DNA of 64,000 nt from Nymphaea colorata (GCF_008831285.2 NC_045138.2:1375143-1439142); one strand, 5' to 3'. Positions 1-12,578 are shown, counted from the stretch's first letter. Notes: generated by a model from the sequence alone, not told the origin. Made by a program: numbers and translations.

Positions 1-2183
1 ACCCTAACTTAACAAAATCAATGGAGAGAATAGAAGAAAATGAAGAAGAAAGTAAGAGAAAAAAGGGAAGAGTACTTGGACGAATCTCTCCTCTCTTCCT
101 TGGCTTCTCTCTCCTAGCTCCTTGGCTGCAGCACTTGATGGAATACCTCAAAATTTCGTCCTGGGAGGTTTATATAGAGGAGGAGGTGGGTTCAACCACC
201 TCCTTTAATTTTGCCTTAGAAGATTAATCAAGGCTTAGGGAGATGAAAATGGAATAAATGGAGTTTTAATGACTTTATTTACTCATTCTTATCCCAATTG
301 ACCTAGCTGACCAACATTGACCAAATTTTGGATGAAAATGCCCTTGCATAGGGTTTTGCCTTATTTGTTTGAAATCGAGCTTGTTAGGTTAAAACCTAGT
401 TATTAAGTTCCAAATACCATTGAATTATGATAATCCAACTTAAATTTGAATAAAATTTAAAAATTCTATCAAATTTGGCTCGAAAAGGGTATTTTCATCC
501 ATAATTTGATTGAGGAAGGATTTCAACTGAATCAGACTTTCGTTTGAAAAATTGAATTTTAAATTGGTATTTGTCTTATCTATTTGAAAAATCCAAATGT
601 TTATTTGCCTTTCATAAACCAATTTGAGCTCTGTAAGTTCAATTTGACCATAGAAGGGCAAAATTGTTCACATTGGTCAATTTCGACCAATTGACGAAAG
701 TCAAAGCTCATTTGTGAGTAGTTTGACTTTGTTTGAGGTAATTCGATAAATTTGAGCCAAGAAAGCTCTTAGTTGAGCTAAATTGTACTTTGACTGAGTT
801 TAGTCAAAGTGGGTTTGGTTCGGTCAAAGTCTATTTTCGTCCATTAATTGGATCGTGAGACAAACCTATTTTTTGGCCAAGCTGAGCTCATGTTGACTGA
901 GTCTAGCTAAGATTTGGGTGCACTAGGGTTGAACCTACTTGAATTAAGTGGGTTTGACAAGCCTAGTTATTGCTTTTCGAATATTGAAAACTCTTTAAAA
1001 ATGACCTAGTTAAAGAAGAGAGAGATGCATAAATGTTTCTCTTTTCCTAAGTTTTTAGTTATGATATCATTCATTTCTCCTTGAAAATTATTTTTTCATT
1101 TAATTGGGAGAAAATATTTATTTATTTATTTTTTTTAAATGGGGGGAGTGGCCCTGGGGGGCTCTTGACCACACGGGCTAGGTGGGGCCCACACGTGGGT
1201 CCCACATAGCATTCTAGACCGAATTAGATCCAATTTTTGGATCTAAGTCAAAATTTGAATTTTGCATTTGGATTTGGATTTCAAATCACATTTGCAATTG
1301 GATTTGGATTTCAAATCTTAATTTGGACATAGTTTGAACTCATAATCCTGCATTGGGATTTGTGTCACAACTTAAATTCATAATTCGAATCCAAATTATG
1401 TTTAGGTTTGAAATTGGTTTTGAAATTGCAAAATTTCACAATTCTTTTGAGAAATTTTCACATTGCTTCAATTTTGATGTGAAAAAATTTGGGGCACACT
1501 GCAATGGAGGATGACTTTGCAGTATTCAAATATTTTTTCTTTTTTATAATAAAAGTCAGAAAATTTTTGATAGAAAGAAATAGAATCACTGCTTACGGAC
1601 ATTAACTACTTAGATTTGGATCGGAGATAACATCAGCATAATTGAGTAATTTGGTTTATTAGTATCAGAGTCCTATTCAGATTTAGGTATACAAATACTA
1701 ATTATCCAAATTTTTTCATGTAATCTGATTCAGGTGTCCACAGAAATTGGGTATGAAATACGATAACAAACCTCCATCCAGTTTTCCTAATCAGATCTAG
1801 ATTTTCTTATTCAATCCAACCAGTCAAATCTGCATATGAATCAAAACATTAGTTTGTATCTTAGGGTGGACATCCCTAGCGATACCCCAATATAAAGATT
1901 CGAGTCACTCGTTGGAAGAAAAATCCAAACCATGTGACGCCCTCACACCATACTCCTCGTGCTGCAGTTAAACTTTACTGGATGCTCGTGGATCTTGTCT
2001 ATATCCTAACTACACTATGAGTAATCGTCTTTAACTATTAACTAGTGGGAAATTTAGGGCATAAATATTCCCGCTACGAGCTACACTTATTTGTTTTCTT
2101 TTATACGAGTCAAGTGAAGGGCAGATTATGCATGAAGTTACGAATGTGCTACGAGTGAGCGGATCTTGGCTGGAGTTCAGTTA
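1..2183. other. AT-rich non-coding region, no gene seen
   Basis: No ORF here resembles a known protein and none is longer than about 73 codons. There is a TATA-like sequence near 170-177 and a GC-rich patch near 1141-1215. A 21-bp inverted repeat (19/21 matches) pairs 324-344 with 487-507. The style (CT-rich leader, TATA box, long featureless AT-rich sequence) would fit a decayed LTR, but no second copy, primer-binding site or pol fragment is visible, so this stays unproven. Confidence 0.5.
1261..1317. repeat. Two-copy tandem repeat, 30-bp period
   Basis: A 27-bp unit built on TTGGATTTGGATTTCAAATC occurs at 1261-1287 and again at 1291-1317 with one mismatch. It is a simple local duplication with no coding potential. 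Confidence 0.8.
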
Positions 2184-2406
2184 GACCTGGGAATCGGTCC
2201 AGCCCGGCTCGATAAGGAGTCGGGCTGTGGTCCATCCGATACCCAAAACCCAGGCCTGGACCTGGCCTAACACCCGAAACCTGGGCCCAGGCTTGGCCCG
2301 ACACCCAAAACCCAAGCTCAAATCTAGTTCAGCTCTGCCCGATTAAATTAAAAATTTGTTTTTTATGTAAAATATTATATAGATATAAATAATTATAATA
2401 AAATAT

Positions 2407-2445
<39 letters not shown>

Positions 2446-2590
2446 ATCAATGAAATTAATATTAAAAAATCTTATCGAGTCAAACAAGGCTTAGTCAGGC
2501 CCACCCGAGCTGGCCCCGATGCCTTTTTTTGGGCCCGAGTCAGGCTAGGTACCCAATCTGACACCCAGCCTTAAGTTCAACTCTAGTTTG
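2184..2590. repeat. Dispersed repeat with GC-rich ends and AT core, copy A
   Basis: Ends rich in GGGCC, CCCGA and TCGGG motifs flank an AT-rich core with a (TA)n/(TG)n microsatellite at 2406-2446. The 3' part (TCTTATCGAGTC, GGCTTAGTCAGGCC, GCCTTTTTTT) matches copy B at 3138-3444 closely, so the two are members of one family. The class is not identified. It is probably a non-autonomous element, because no coding sequence is present. Confidence 0.65.
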
Positions 2591-3137
2591 GCTCGGTTAT
2601 GTATTGTTTGGCTCAATTCATTTAAGCATGTATTACTTGATTCTCTCTTTTTTAATGAAAATGAAACCATGGAAAGAGTGTTAAAAATTCATAAAAAAAA
2701 ATTATCAGCATACAAAGATTAACAAACAGGGAAGACACGAGTCAACCCAAGTTTGAACTCGAACTCGACTCTTTTATAACTCATAACTCAAGCAAGTTCA
2801 AGTCGAGCTCAAGTTGAGCATACACAAACAAATTCAAGTCGAGTTCAAATTGGTTGGATTCATTGTATATCCAAGCAATATAACCACTGTGTGAGTGAAA
2901 CAGTGCATGTGATCACAGAGTCTTGTTGCAATTAACCTGTTCAGTCTTTATCTAAGTGACAGACCTCAACTGAATACTAACGACAACGACCACTTTGCAC
3001 ACCAAAAAATTTATATGTAAATTTTAAAAATTTTAATTTAGCATATATAAAAATTCTGAAAGTTTTTATTACAGCTCCTGTTAAAATTATGAAACTATAG
3101 TTTGATCTGTGCAACGAAAAATTACTGGCTCCACCTA

Positions 3138-3444
3138 AGCCTGCTTATCGGGCCGACCCAACACTTAAAACCCGAGCCCGATTCTGGCCCGATTAAAACT
3201 AAAAAATATGTATATTAATATAAAATAATATATATATAAATAATTAATTATAATAAAATATTATAAATATATAAAAAACAATAAAATTAATATTTAAAAA
3301 AATCTTATCGGGTCGAACCGGGCTTAGTCTGGCCTACCCGTGCCAGTCCACTAAGTTATCGGGTCAATCCGGAGCCTTTTTTTCCAGCCCAAGTCAAGCC
3401 AAGTACTGGGTACGTGACCCAACGCCCAGGCTTAGCTCCACTTG
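3138..3444. repeat. Dispersed repeat with GC-rich ends and AT core, copy B
   Basis: It begins near AAGCCTGCTTATCGGGCC, runs through a TA-rich core and ends near CGCCCAGGCTTA, so the outermost AAGCCTG/CAGGCTT bases are inverted. The core and 3' half align by eye with copy A. Both copies contain TAATAAAATATTATA followed by AAAATTAATATT and TCTTATCG. Confidence 0.65.
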
Positions 3445-3888
3445 ATATCGGCACACACATGACGAGCGGTCTGCTGTCCTACAAATGATTTAGCATACCA
3501 CCATCTAGTTCTTCCTTTGATGCCATTGACTTCAACTGAACCCTTGTTTTCTGAATTTAAACATCTTGAAAGACTGTTTCTCAGATTTAGTTCTAGATGC
3601 ATCTTCTATGATAATTTCATAAGAAAAGATCCAAATTTTTTATTATGAACCTTAACCAACTAACTAAATTATAATGTGGAATTAATTAGCTTAAGACAAA
3701 ATGGACTTGATAATTCATACCACCAAAGGGGAAATTAAATAAAATAAGACGACTACAATCTCATAAATGTGTCACAGTTTGAATATTAATCTCTTTCTCC
3801 GTTATCTAAAACATGAGAATACATTATTGTTGCCAACGGCGTAGATACCAGACCACGGGGATATATATATATATATATATATATAGTG

Positions 3889-3952
3889 TTTGGTACATAC
3901 CGAACCACTTGGGTAAGAAATAGAAACCATATAAACACTAATTTAATATAAA

Positions 3953-4007
<55 letters not shown>

Positions 4008-4070
4008 TGGTAGATACCAACCATTGAGTAAGGGATAAAAACCATATAAATGCTAATTTAATATAAATCA
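3889..4070. repeat. Duplicated ~65-bp unit separated by a (TA)n tract
   Basis: Copy 1 is at 3889-3955 and copy 2 at 4007-4070. They share TTGGTA.ATACC, a GTAAG.GATA-like stretch and TAATTTAATATAAATCA, and they are separated by about 50 bp of TA repeat. Another (TA)n lies just upstream at 3861-3885. A partial third copy in reverse orientation is at 63247-63283, also beside a microsatellite. This suggests an element family that carries or seeds TA tracts. Confidence 0.7.
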
Positions 4071-4727
4071 TGCTTTAGTTTAAGTATTTTTGTAAAAAAA
4101 ATCTTTTTACTATCCAAATTTTGATGTTGTATGAACAGTTCATTTTTTTATTATTAAAAAACATTATTTAAGAAAAAAAACTACTAACTTAAAGTCTGTT
4201 TCTCACCAAATTACTCTTAAATCATATCCATAACCATAAGGTTAGATTGCAAAAAAATAATAATAATAACAATAGCTGATTTTAAGGGGTCTGTTTTTTT
4301 TTTCTGTCTAGTTTTTACCAATCTCTCTTTTTCTCTCTCTCCCTATATATATATATATATATATTACAACACAAATTTAATCCCAATAAAACAACACCTG
4401 AATGGGCAGATGCACTTGTCTGTGTGAAAGTGCATGAATATAGGTTGAATTGACGACAGCTAAATGCATAGTGATTGAAAATGACAAGACGCTCAAACCA
4501 GATGTGACCTATTTGCTGCCCATCTTATGCTTACCCAGCCATCCGCAGCTGCCCCAAAACGGTTGGCTGGAACAGAGCATGCACTCGCTGGAGAAATTTG
4601 GATTCTATAATTTAACAACATATGTTTTTTATTTTTTATTGAGTAGGAGGTTGACAATTTATTAAGATTGGGACCTCCTGGGTCGTGGGTGCTGATACTC
4701 TCCAGGTTCGTTCGAGCCCAAGGCACC

Positions 4728-5150
4728 ATACCGGCTCGAAATGTTATCGGGCTGGTCAGATGGGCCCAATAAGCTCACCCGATAATAATTTTTAATGTAT
4801 ATTTTATTATTTTTAATATATAATTATTGTATTTTATTATATTTTAAATATTTATATATTATTTTATATTAAAATATATATTTTATAATTTAAATTGATT
4901 TGGCTCGAATCGGGCTCAAACTTGGGCCCAGATTTTGGGTGTCAAGCCAGGCTCGAGCCTAGGTTTCAGGTCTCGGGCCAAAATGGCGTAGCTGCATTTA
5001 AATAAAAATCTTAAATATTTATTCTTATATATATATATATATATAAGTGCTCCACCAAATTTGAGTTTGTTTAAACAAGTATCCCTCCAGCTAATTTTTT
5101 CCTGTGTCGGCTGGCCCAAGCCCAACTTTTTATCGAATCGGCTTACAATT
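4728..5150. repeat. Dispersed GC-ended/AT-core repeat, copy C (likely inverted)
   Basis: The layout matches copies A and B: a GC-rich end with ATCGGGCTGG and GGGCCCAATAAG, an AT core of about 120 bp, then GGGCTCAAACTTGGGCCC and a GC-rich end, with a (TA)n tract at about 5025-5044. An A-homopolymer follows at 5160-5178. By eye it looks reversed relative to copies A and B. It has no coding capacity. Confidence 0.55.
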
Positions 5151-5950
5151 TATCATTCGAAAAAAAAAAAAAAAAAAAGACCTGGAGCTCTTCATTGAAA
5201 TTGGATATCCAGTCCAAATTGAAAAGAAAATCATACAACAAATTCATATCCAATTTACTAAACCAATCTAAAATTTTCTTACAAAACCTTAGTAGTCGAA
5301 TCTGAAAATGAATCAAACATTAGATTATGTTTGCACCACCCAAACCCAAAGAGAAATTAAACTTTTGTATTAGTTCTACATGGATCCTATTCAAATCCAG
5401 TTGCTACTTTAAACACTGAAGTTCTTTTATATTATTTTTAAGAGTTGTGTGCCATGGACGTGATTTTTTATATTATTTTAAAACTTGTTTTTATTCAATA
5501 AATCCTACACATCACATTAATTTATGTTGGTTTTTTTTACCATTGAAGCCGGCAGATTCTAGGCACATAAATTAAAAATGTGTTTGAATGACAGTTTTTT
5601 TAACTTTCATGAAATTCCCGAAAAAAATCCAAATTTTTTTAGTATAAATGCTAATCAACTCACGAAATAATACATAATTAATTAGCTCAAGACAAAATCG
5701 CTTTGATAATTCATAACACATAAAACAAAGAAGATCAAATAAATTAATCGCAATCTCTTAGCTGCTCTACAATTTTAATCATCTTTTATTCATGGTATCT
5801 TCAAATTGATAACAACGTGATGCATTTAATTTACGACAACGATCTCAATTATAATGCTTAATCTTCATTATGGTGCTCAAAAAAGCTAGAGAGAGAAAGA
5901 AAGAACTGACAAAGAAATTTACCGACGACAAAACTTTGGAGACTAGGCAT

Positions 5951-6137
5951 CAGGGGCCGAGCCAAAAGGGCTTGCATGGGCCGTGACCCCACCTTAGAAT
6001 TTTTTTAATTTACATATAAATTTTGGAAGATTTCACTTGTTTCGTATAAAAATTTTGAAAAACGATATTTCAAACCATTTTAAAATTTTAAAGCTTTAAT
6101 TTAGCTTTTTCATGAAAATTTTTTGCCGCTGCCCCTG
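5951..6137. mobile_element. hAT-like MITE (CAGGGGC termini)
   Basis: The element starts CAGGGGCCGAGCCA and ends TTGCCGCTGCCCCTG, giving imperfect terminal inverted repeats that begin CAGGGGC. Termini starting CAGGG are usual for plant hAT elements. The interior is AT-rich and non-coding. The 8 bases on either side (CTAGGCAT and TCACACAT) match poorly, so no clean target duplication is preserved. The length of 187 bp suggests a decayed non-autonomous copy. Confidence 0.5.
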
Positions 6138-6289
6138 TCACACATCACCAATCAACAAAAGCATAAAAGACAATAGAATGGACGTAAGAAAAAATTAGCA
6201 AACAAAGCAAAGACAAAATAATTATAAAGAACAGTAACCATAACAAGAACAAAAGCAAGAGGAGGAGGGGAGAGAAACAAATAATCAAA

Positions 6290-6412
6290 AGAAGAAGACA
6301 TCATGAGGCCAATGCAAAGCATGAGGTGGACATCTGCCTTCACAATGCATCTGATAGAAGCAACACTCGTTGTCGAGTTTTTGAACATTCGGTTGTTGCG
6401 CTCTTCCCAAAC
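6290..6412 (-). pseudogene. LINE ORF2 C-terminal remnant
   Basis: The minus strand reads VWEERNNRMFKNS and continues for about 25 residues in a style typical of the C-terminal tail of plant L1-type LINE ORF2 proteins (W-ERN-R-F). Only about 40 residues remain. Nothing recognisable as reverse transcriptase or endonuclease lies on either side, so this is a 3' scrap of a dead retroposon. The match rests on family memory of a short motif. Confidence 0.4.
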
Positions 6413-6900
6413 CTATCACGAACAAACAAACCAAGACCATTAGGTAATAAAGAGAGAAAAGAAAGAGAGAGAGAGGGAAAAAAAAGGTAAAAACTTTACC
6501 ACATTAGCTACCAATTAATAACTCTCTTAGTACCATCACAATAACACCTTTCAAAAAAAATATTAATCCAAGAAAATCCTCCGATCAATATATAAATTAG
6601 ATTTTATAAAATTTTAAAAAAAATTATTGATTTAAGCTTCCCAACTCGTATAATTTGATTCATACGTCACAATTTTAACATTTTAACAATATATTTAATG
6701 TCTTTTATTAATTTATATAATTATGTTTGTGAAAAACAACTTAAACGTTATGATGCACATACAAAATATCATATATATTAAATATGCTAGATGCCAGATG
6801 CTATCAAATGAGTAAAAATTAAAAATCAATAGATTAAATACCATTATTATAGGGGCAACATTAGAAAGTTTATAATGTTTTTGGTGACAGACTTCACACG

Positions 6901-6931
<31 letters not shown>

Positions 6932-7368
6932 ATTGGTATATAACGAATTATCTTAACAGTCTATCTTTTCAGGGTGAAAGGTTAAAAAAAAATTAATGAG
7001 AAAAAAAAAGATAGAAAAGTACCTTTCACCGTTTATTTAGTCACATAACATTAACTAACAAATTTTCTCTTTGACTTTCTGTGAGTCTTCCATCTTGAAA
7101 AAATAAATAACCAATATGATGCCTTATGGGTCATGCATCTAAGTGTCAAGTACCTATCAATTTCTCACACACATATATATATAACTCTAGTTTTTTAGAG
7201 TTATCCAGCCATTTAATTAAGGTTATCAATATAAACGATAGAGAGTAAATCAAAGAAAAAAATTATGGATATTTTTATCATCTAATATATTTTAAACTTT
7301 TTCTTTTTTATTTTTCTTTTAATATTTATATGTTTCAAATTGATTGAATGACTTTGAATAGCCAGTCA

Positions 7369-7478
<110 letters not shown>

Positions 7479-7984
7479 ATTTGAATTGAGTATTTATTAT
7501 GTTGTCGCTATCTTTTGACAAACAAATAGGATAAGGTCGGTCATAAATTCACGTGAGCTTGTTTCCTCACTCATCTAGCAACAGCTGAGCTGACCAAAAA
7601 CCTGTCGCCAAGAAAACAATTATAATTAACAATATAATAACAACAATTAAAAATACATCCCGCTGGATTTAAGATCATCCTTTTGGCAGTCAAAGAAGAA
7701 AAACATGTAGAATTTTGTGCTTCAAACGCGACGATCGACATTGGACTGCTCTTTCATGATACTCATAAACGGGAATATCGATCGCCATTCCTCTAAACGC
7801 TACCTGAATTGATGTTCCGTGTGTTCTCGAGAGAGATTCATGGCGGATTTTGGGCACCAATTCATTTCTTTTATATTTCCCATGATGAAGCATATGAGAG
7901 GTTCCTAATCCTATGTCTTTTTACTGTTTTCTCTATTTTGTTTTAAGTCTTCTATTGAGGTTTAGGTAGACACTCATTAATTAA

Positions 7985-8110
7985 ATTGACTAAATTTTGC
8001 ATGTCGGGAATCGAACTCTTGACCTCTTTAAGTCAAAGTTGTTAGGGCAGCTTGATTTTATTTGAATTAGCTTAGTTTCGTTAATACCAAAATTGGAAAT
8101 GCTACTTTGA
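7985..8110 (-). mobile_element. Possible tRNA-derived SINE fragment
   Basis: On the minus strand GAGTTCGATTCCC matches the Pol III B box of tRNA-derived SINEs (consensus GGTTCGANTCC). A weak A-box-like AAGCTAATTC lies about 50 bases upstream. A similar B-box-like GAGTTCGATTCC occurs on the plus strand near 34048. No second full copy, poly(A) tail or target duplication could be defined, so this is tentative. Confidence 0.25.
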
Positions 8111-8423
8111 ATTTTTATTAGTGCTAGAAAGCTGTGCAAGAAAAGTAAGTATATTTGTGAAAAATAGATAATTCCGTAGCTTAATTGTTGTGTTGAGGGA
8201 AATCCACTTATAAATATATGTAAAAAAAATGCTTGTATTTTTCTATGTATCATTTATTGGAGATGCAAAAAAAAGAAGTATATTTTTGTGTTACCGAAGA
8301 TTAATTGCAATATATTTCCAATATCACTAAACGGACTGTCCTGTTTAGCGGGTTCTTGTTTGCTCCATCTCTCATCAAAACAGGTCCAAAATTAATAAAG
8401 TGATGAAAAAATGGGTTACATTA

Positions 8424-8979
8424 AAGGTCGTTTGGTAGGAGGAACACTTTGAATGTTTTGCATGAATCTACTCCAAATATTAAGATAAATTCATGGAATA
8501 CTTGAACTATTGTTCCCTAAATATGTACTAATTTATGGAGCAGTTTAAGAAACACTTTGTGAGTGTTTCTATGAACGTGCTCCAATATTAAGGTGAATTC
8601 ATAGAACATTTGAACTATTGTTCTTTGAATATACTCTAATCTATAGAGTAGTTCAAGGAACACTTCATGCATGTTACCATGAACCTACTCCAAATATTAA
8701 GGTAAATTCATGGAACACTTGAACTATTACTTATGGAGCAGTTAAGGAACATTTAGTGAGTGTCCCCGTGAAGCTACTCCAAATATCAAGGTAAATTCAT
8801 TAAAAAACTTGAACTATTATTTCCTGAATATGTTCTAATCTATGGAACTCTTCAAGGAACATTTTTCCTGAGTGTAAATTCATGAAACACTTGAGCTATT
8901 GTTTAAACCTAAATATGCTCTAATCTGTGGAGCAGTTCAAGGAACACCCACAAGAGAGTTCCTTTTGCCAAACGACCTT
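8424..8979. mobile_element. PIF/Harbinger-like MITE with internal tandem repeats
   Basis: The ends are AAGGTCGTTTGG and CCAAACGACCTT, part of 22-bp terminal inverted repeats with three mismatches. TTA lies immediately outside both ends (8421-8423 and 8980-8982), the target duplication expected of PIF/Harbinger (Tourist-type) elements. The 556-bp interior is about five degenerate tandem copies of a roughly 110-bp unit carrying CTACTCCAAATATTAAG, AAATTCATGGAACACTTGAA and AGCAGTTCAAGGAACA-like blocks. It has no coding capacity, so it is non-autonomous. Confidence 0.8.
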
Positions 8980-8989
8980 TTAGGAATTA

Positions 8990-10280
8990 GACTTTTCTCA
9001 GTTCATACTATGTATTCAAACTCAAGATTTGACTTAGGTATTCAAACTCAAGATTTGAAGTCAGATGTTAAAAGCTGTTCCTGCTCGTTCCTAACTTTCT
9101 AAAGCTATTGCAAACCTGCCAATTAAAAGTTTATGATTAGATTCCTCAGACGGAATGGGAATACTTATCCCTTGAAACTTGGGATAGTTTATCACAAGAC
9201 TCTCATCAAATATGCCCAATCGGGTTGCAAGTGGTTCGGATCTGGTCTGAGAGTAGGATGTTGTCTGCCAAGGCTGAGAAAATAGCTAAAAAAAACTGGT
9301 AAGTTAAATGTTTACCATAATTGCACCATATTTCTTATAAAAAAAACATGGTACTATTGAAAGACGTGCACTATAAAAGCATGTTTGTATATAAAAACAT
9401 GTATTATGGTAAATAACATTGTAATAATCATTGATTAGAGCGCGAAAAATATACAACCCTTCAAAGGTGCATCACTTTGGGTATTCCGGCCATTTGTTTA
9501 ATCGATATAAATTGTGATTCAGATCTTGTAGATATTCTGATGTGCACGTTAATGCATTTTGTTACTGGATCCGTCTAAAACTTTGTTGATTGTGTGACAG
9601 CTAAGCCCATCCCACTATATGTATTAATTCCTTTTCAGGTGAGCGGGCGGCTAATCCCAATGTCCGAGTGAAGCTGAAAGCCTCTTCTTTTTCTCTCATC
9701 CTCCCAAAGTCTATGGCTACTTTTGGTGTCTTAGAGTGATGTTTCTGTTGTGCTTGTAGTTTCATATTTGTGTCGGGTTGACACCACAAAAGTAATTTAA
9801 AAAATTTCATGCAGCCTAAAAAGGCCTTCCTAGTGAAAATTTCATAGTGCCACCCCTAACCCAAACAACATACTATTTTGCAGGACACGTGCAGTTCGCC
9901 TAGTAGTGAAACCGCGGTGTGGATGTTGTGGGCAATTGTCACACCAGCCCACAAATTTGCTTTGTTTATGCATTAGTACTTCATTTTTTTTTTTCTACAT
10001 AAGAGTACAAAATTTAAACTATTAGTGTCTCTTAAGCATAAATTTGTTGCTCTGCCACTAAGAGAGCTCACCGCGGCCATGTTGGCAAAATAAGTCAAGC
10101 TCAAACCAACTCGGTTTGCGTGATTAATCTTTAATGTAATGAGATTGTATATAGAGTAGTGTTGATTAATTATATTTAATGATAGGTAGCCAGCATCCAT
10201 TTTGAATCCTCAGGGCGTCAACCACATGTTCTGCAAACAAGATGAGGGAAGGGGGGGTGGGAGGGTAGAGGGCTCCAATA
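8990..10280. other. Intergenic, no gene seen
   Basis: AT-rich unique-looking sequence. ORFs are below 80 codons, mutually overlapping on both strands and without recognisable motifs. The only marked local feature is a homopolymer T run near 9985-9994. Confidence 0.5.
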
Positions 10281-10288
10281 TATATGTG

Positions 10289-10688
10289 GGGATGTCAATA
10301 TATTCGATTCGAATTGAATATCCGACCAATCCGATCCGAAAAAATCAGATATGGAAACAATTAATATCCAATTAAAAAATCGGATTGGATTCGCATTCAG
10401 ATATACATAAATATTTGATCGGATACAGATACAGATTCAGATCAGATTCTGTTTTAGACAAATATCCAATATCTAATGCTATTAAATTTTGAAAATTAGA
10501 AAAATTCAGTTAAAAATTTGAATTTGGATATAAATATAAAAATTGGATTTGGATTGTAAAATTAGATTTCGGATTCGGATTTGGATATGACTTTTCTTTA
10601 TTCGAATTAGAATCCAAACATATGAATATATGAAAAATCAGATATGATTAAGGATATATCCGATTTGAATCTGATTCGTTGACATCCT
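10289..10688. mobile_element. Foldback/MITE-like element with GGATGTCAA termini
   Basis: GGATGTCAA at 10290-10298 is mirrored by TTGACATCC at 10679-10687. The interior is a run of variants of GGATTCGGATTTGGATAT and their reverse complements, so long stretches can fold back. The flanks TATATGTG and TATATGCT share six of eight bases, a possible decayed 8-bp target duplication. There is no coding sequence. Confidence 0.6.
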
Positions 10689-10699
10689 TATATGCTGAA

Positions 10700-12500
10700 A
10701 TATATGAGAAGTGTTACCCTGAAACATCGAAAGGAGGCCTGGTACCCTAGAGAGGTTGAAGAAAGGGTGGAGGCCTAGGTCCTTTTATTTGGTAGTAAGA
10801 TGAAATAATCTTTTCATTCATCATCACACCAACTAATCCAAAAACTTGAAAATCTAAAGCCATGGTTTCGTCAAAGTAAATTGGAGCTTTTTGGCTGTGC
10901 CTTTTGGCCATGACACAAGACTTATGAAGCTAGGATCCAAAATAAAGGTCTTCCAATGAAACTATACACAGTTTCTTGTAGGGCCCTTGCTATAAAAAAG
11001 ATGTATCAAGTAGCAAAAAGCATGAGATCACAATCTTCCTTTGCTCTGAAGATTTTGATGGTTGGCCGGTTTCCCTTCAGATAATGTCGTTATTGGATCC
11101 AACACATCATGTGTTGGATTCCTGTTCCAGTTCCACGTATGGCCATCTAGTCCAAAATCAAACACGCATTTGGATCCAGATCCAAATTCAGTTCCATCTT
11201 CTTAATTAGATGTGAAACCAATTGAAAATTATCGTTATCATTAATCAGCCAGTTGGTTATAATTCTCCCTCTCCTCCCTCTCTCTCATAAAAATCGGTGC
11301 GGAGGGAAATCACGAAGCTGCCGGTTCGGTGAATCGGCTGCTTCAATAATTCCTCTGCGACATATATTTAAAAACAATATATATTTTAAGGTTATAAAGT
11401 AAATAAAATTTATTAAAAACGAGATATTTTTTAAAATTAATAAAAAATGACATGTTGTATTTGTGAATTATTGTGAATTATTCGATAGACCTGAGTCAGC
11501 TCGACCCGGCCCGGCCCAATAAGAGCGGAGTCCGAGCCGGCCGATCTCTCAAAGTTTAAGGCTGATTTAGGAGGGAACCAACAATCTCTGTTGGCCATGA
11601 ATTCGATTTGAACATAAAATTTAGAACAAATCCCTTCAAGTAAATTAGGTTAAATAGTTCAAAATAAGGTGTCATTCTGGAACCAGATCTGCACAGACAC
11701 ACTGTGGCAGGCTATCAAAGCTCAGTTAAGTTCCCCCTCCGTGAGGAAAAGTTTTCCCTCTTACGTGGAAAAGTGAATCAGCCAAACAGTAAAACCACAG
11801 TTTGAAGCATTGACTGACCAGTGAATTAAATTTGCTTCGGCTGGTAGTTGGTTGTGCTGTTCCTCGAGGTCCAAGACGACAGCCATTATATTATATCTCT
11901 TTCTCTTTCTCTCACGCAGTGAAACAGCATGGTGGTAGCATGGGGGAGAGAGAAAGATGAGGGTACATGATTACGTACAACTGCGATGAAGCTTTTCTTC
12001 TGGTTTAGAGAGAGAAAGTCCGGGAGTAGACACTGATTGAACCACGATTCACCACTTGCCGTCTACATATTTAAGGATCCGTTTCTCCTGTCTGTGATGT
12101 TTTGCGAAGCAACTGGAAGGTGCCCATCTGCAGGGCCATGGCAGGATGATGCCACAGTGAAACTAACTCTGTGTTGAGCGCGTACCGGAAAGTTGACTGG
12201 TTCTGCCACCCCTTTCTTGACCATGACCAATGGCAGACTTTAAAAGCAAGTGAAAAAGATCATAACTTTTTACCTGCAGTCGAGTCTTTTTCTCTGCTGT
12301 TGCATCATGCAAGCATGCAGAATTGAAAAGCGGAGCAGAAGCAAATGCAGCAATACTGTCCTCTTCTTCCCAGATGCTTTAAAAAGATATCAGAACGCAG
12401 AGGAAAGAGAAAGAGATGGTACAACTGTAGATAGAGTCATAGAGCACAGTGGGCCAATCCCCATACTTGCTGTTCTCTCTCTCTCTCTCTCTCCTCCCCC
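10700..12500. other. Upstream region of the receptor-kinase gene
   Basis: No coding sequence is seen. A GC-rich patch at about 11478-11570 (CGACCCGGCCCGGCCC) beside an AT-rich stretch resembles the dispersed GC-ended/AT-core repeats elsewhere in the window and is probably a fragment. Short CT/GA runs occur at 11893-11912, 11945-11953 and 12476-12493. Distal control elements of the kinase gene may lie here, but none can be named from sequence. Confidence 0.45.
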
Positions 12501-12510
12501 GTTGTCTGTG

Positions 12511-12518
12511 CTATAAAA
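12511..12518 (+). promoter_or_regulatory. Candidate TATA box 1 of the receptor-kinase gene
   Basis: CTATAAAA lies about 470 bp upstream of the start codon, just after a (CT)n patch. A second equal match occurs at 12579-12586. Which of the two is used cannot be told without transcript 5' ends. Confidence 0.35.
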
Positions 12519-12578
12519 ATTAGATAGTGGCGGTGAATGTCCTCTCCCCTTCTCTCCACACACACTCTCTCTGAGGGT

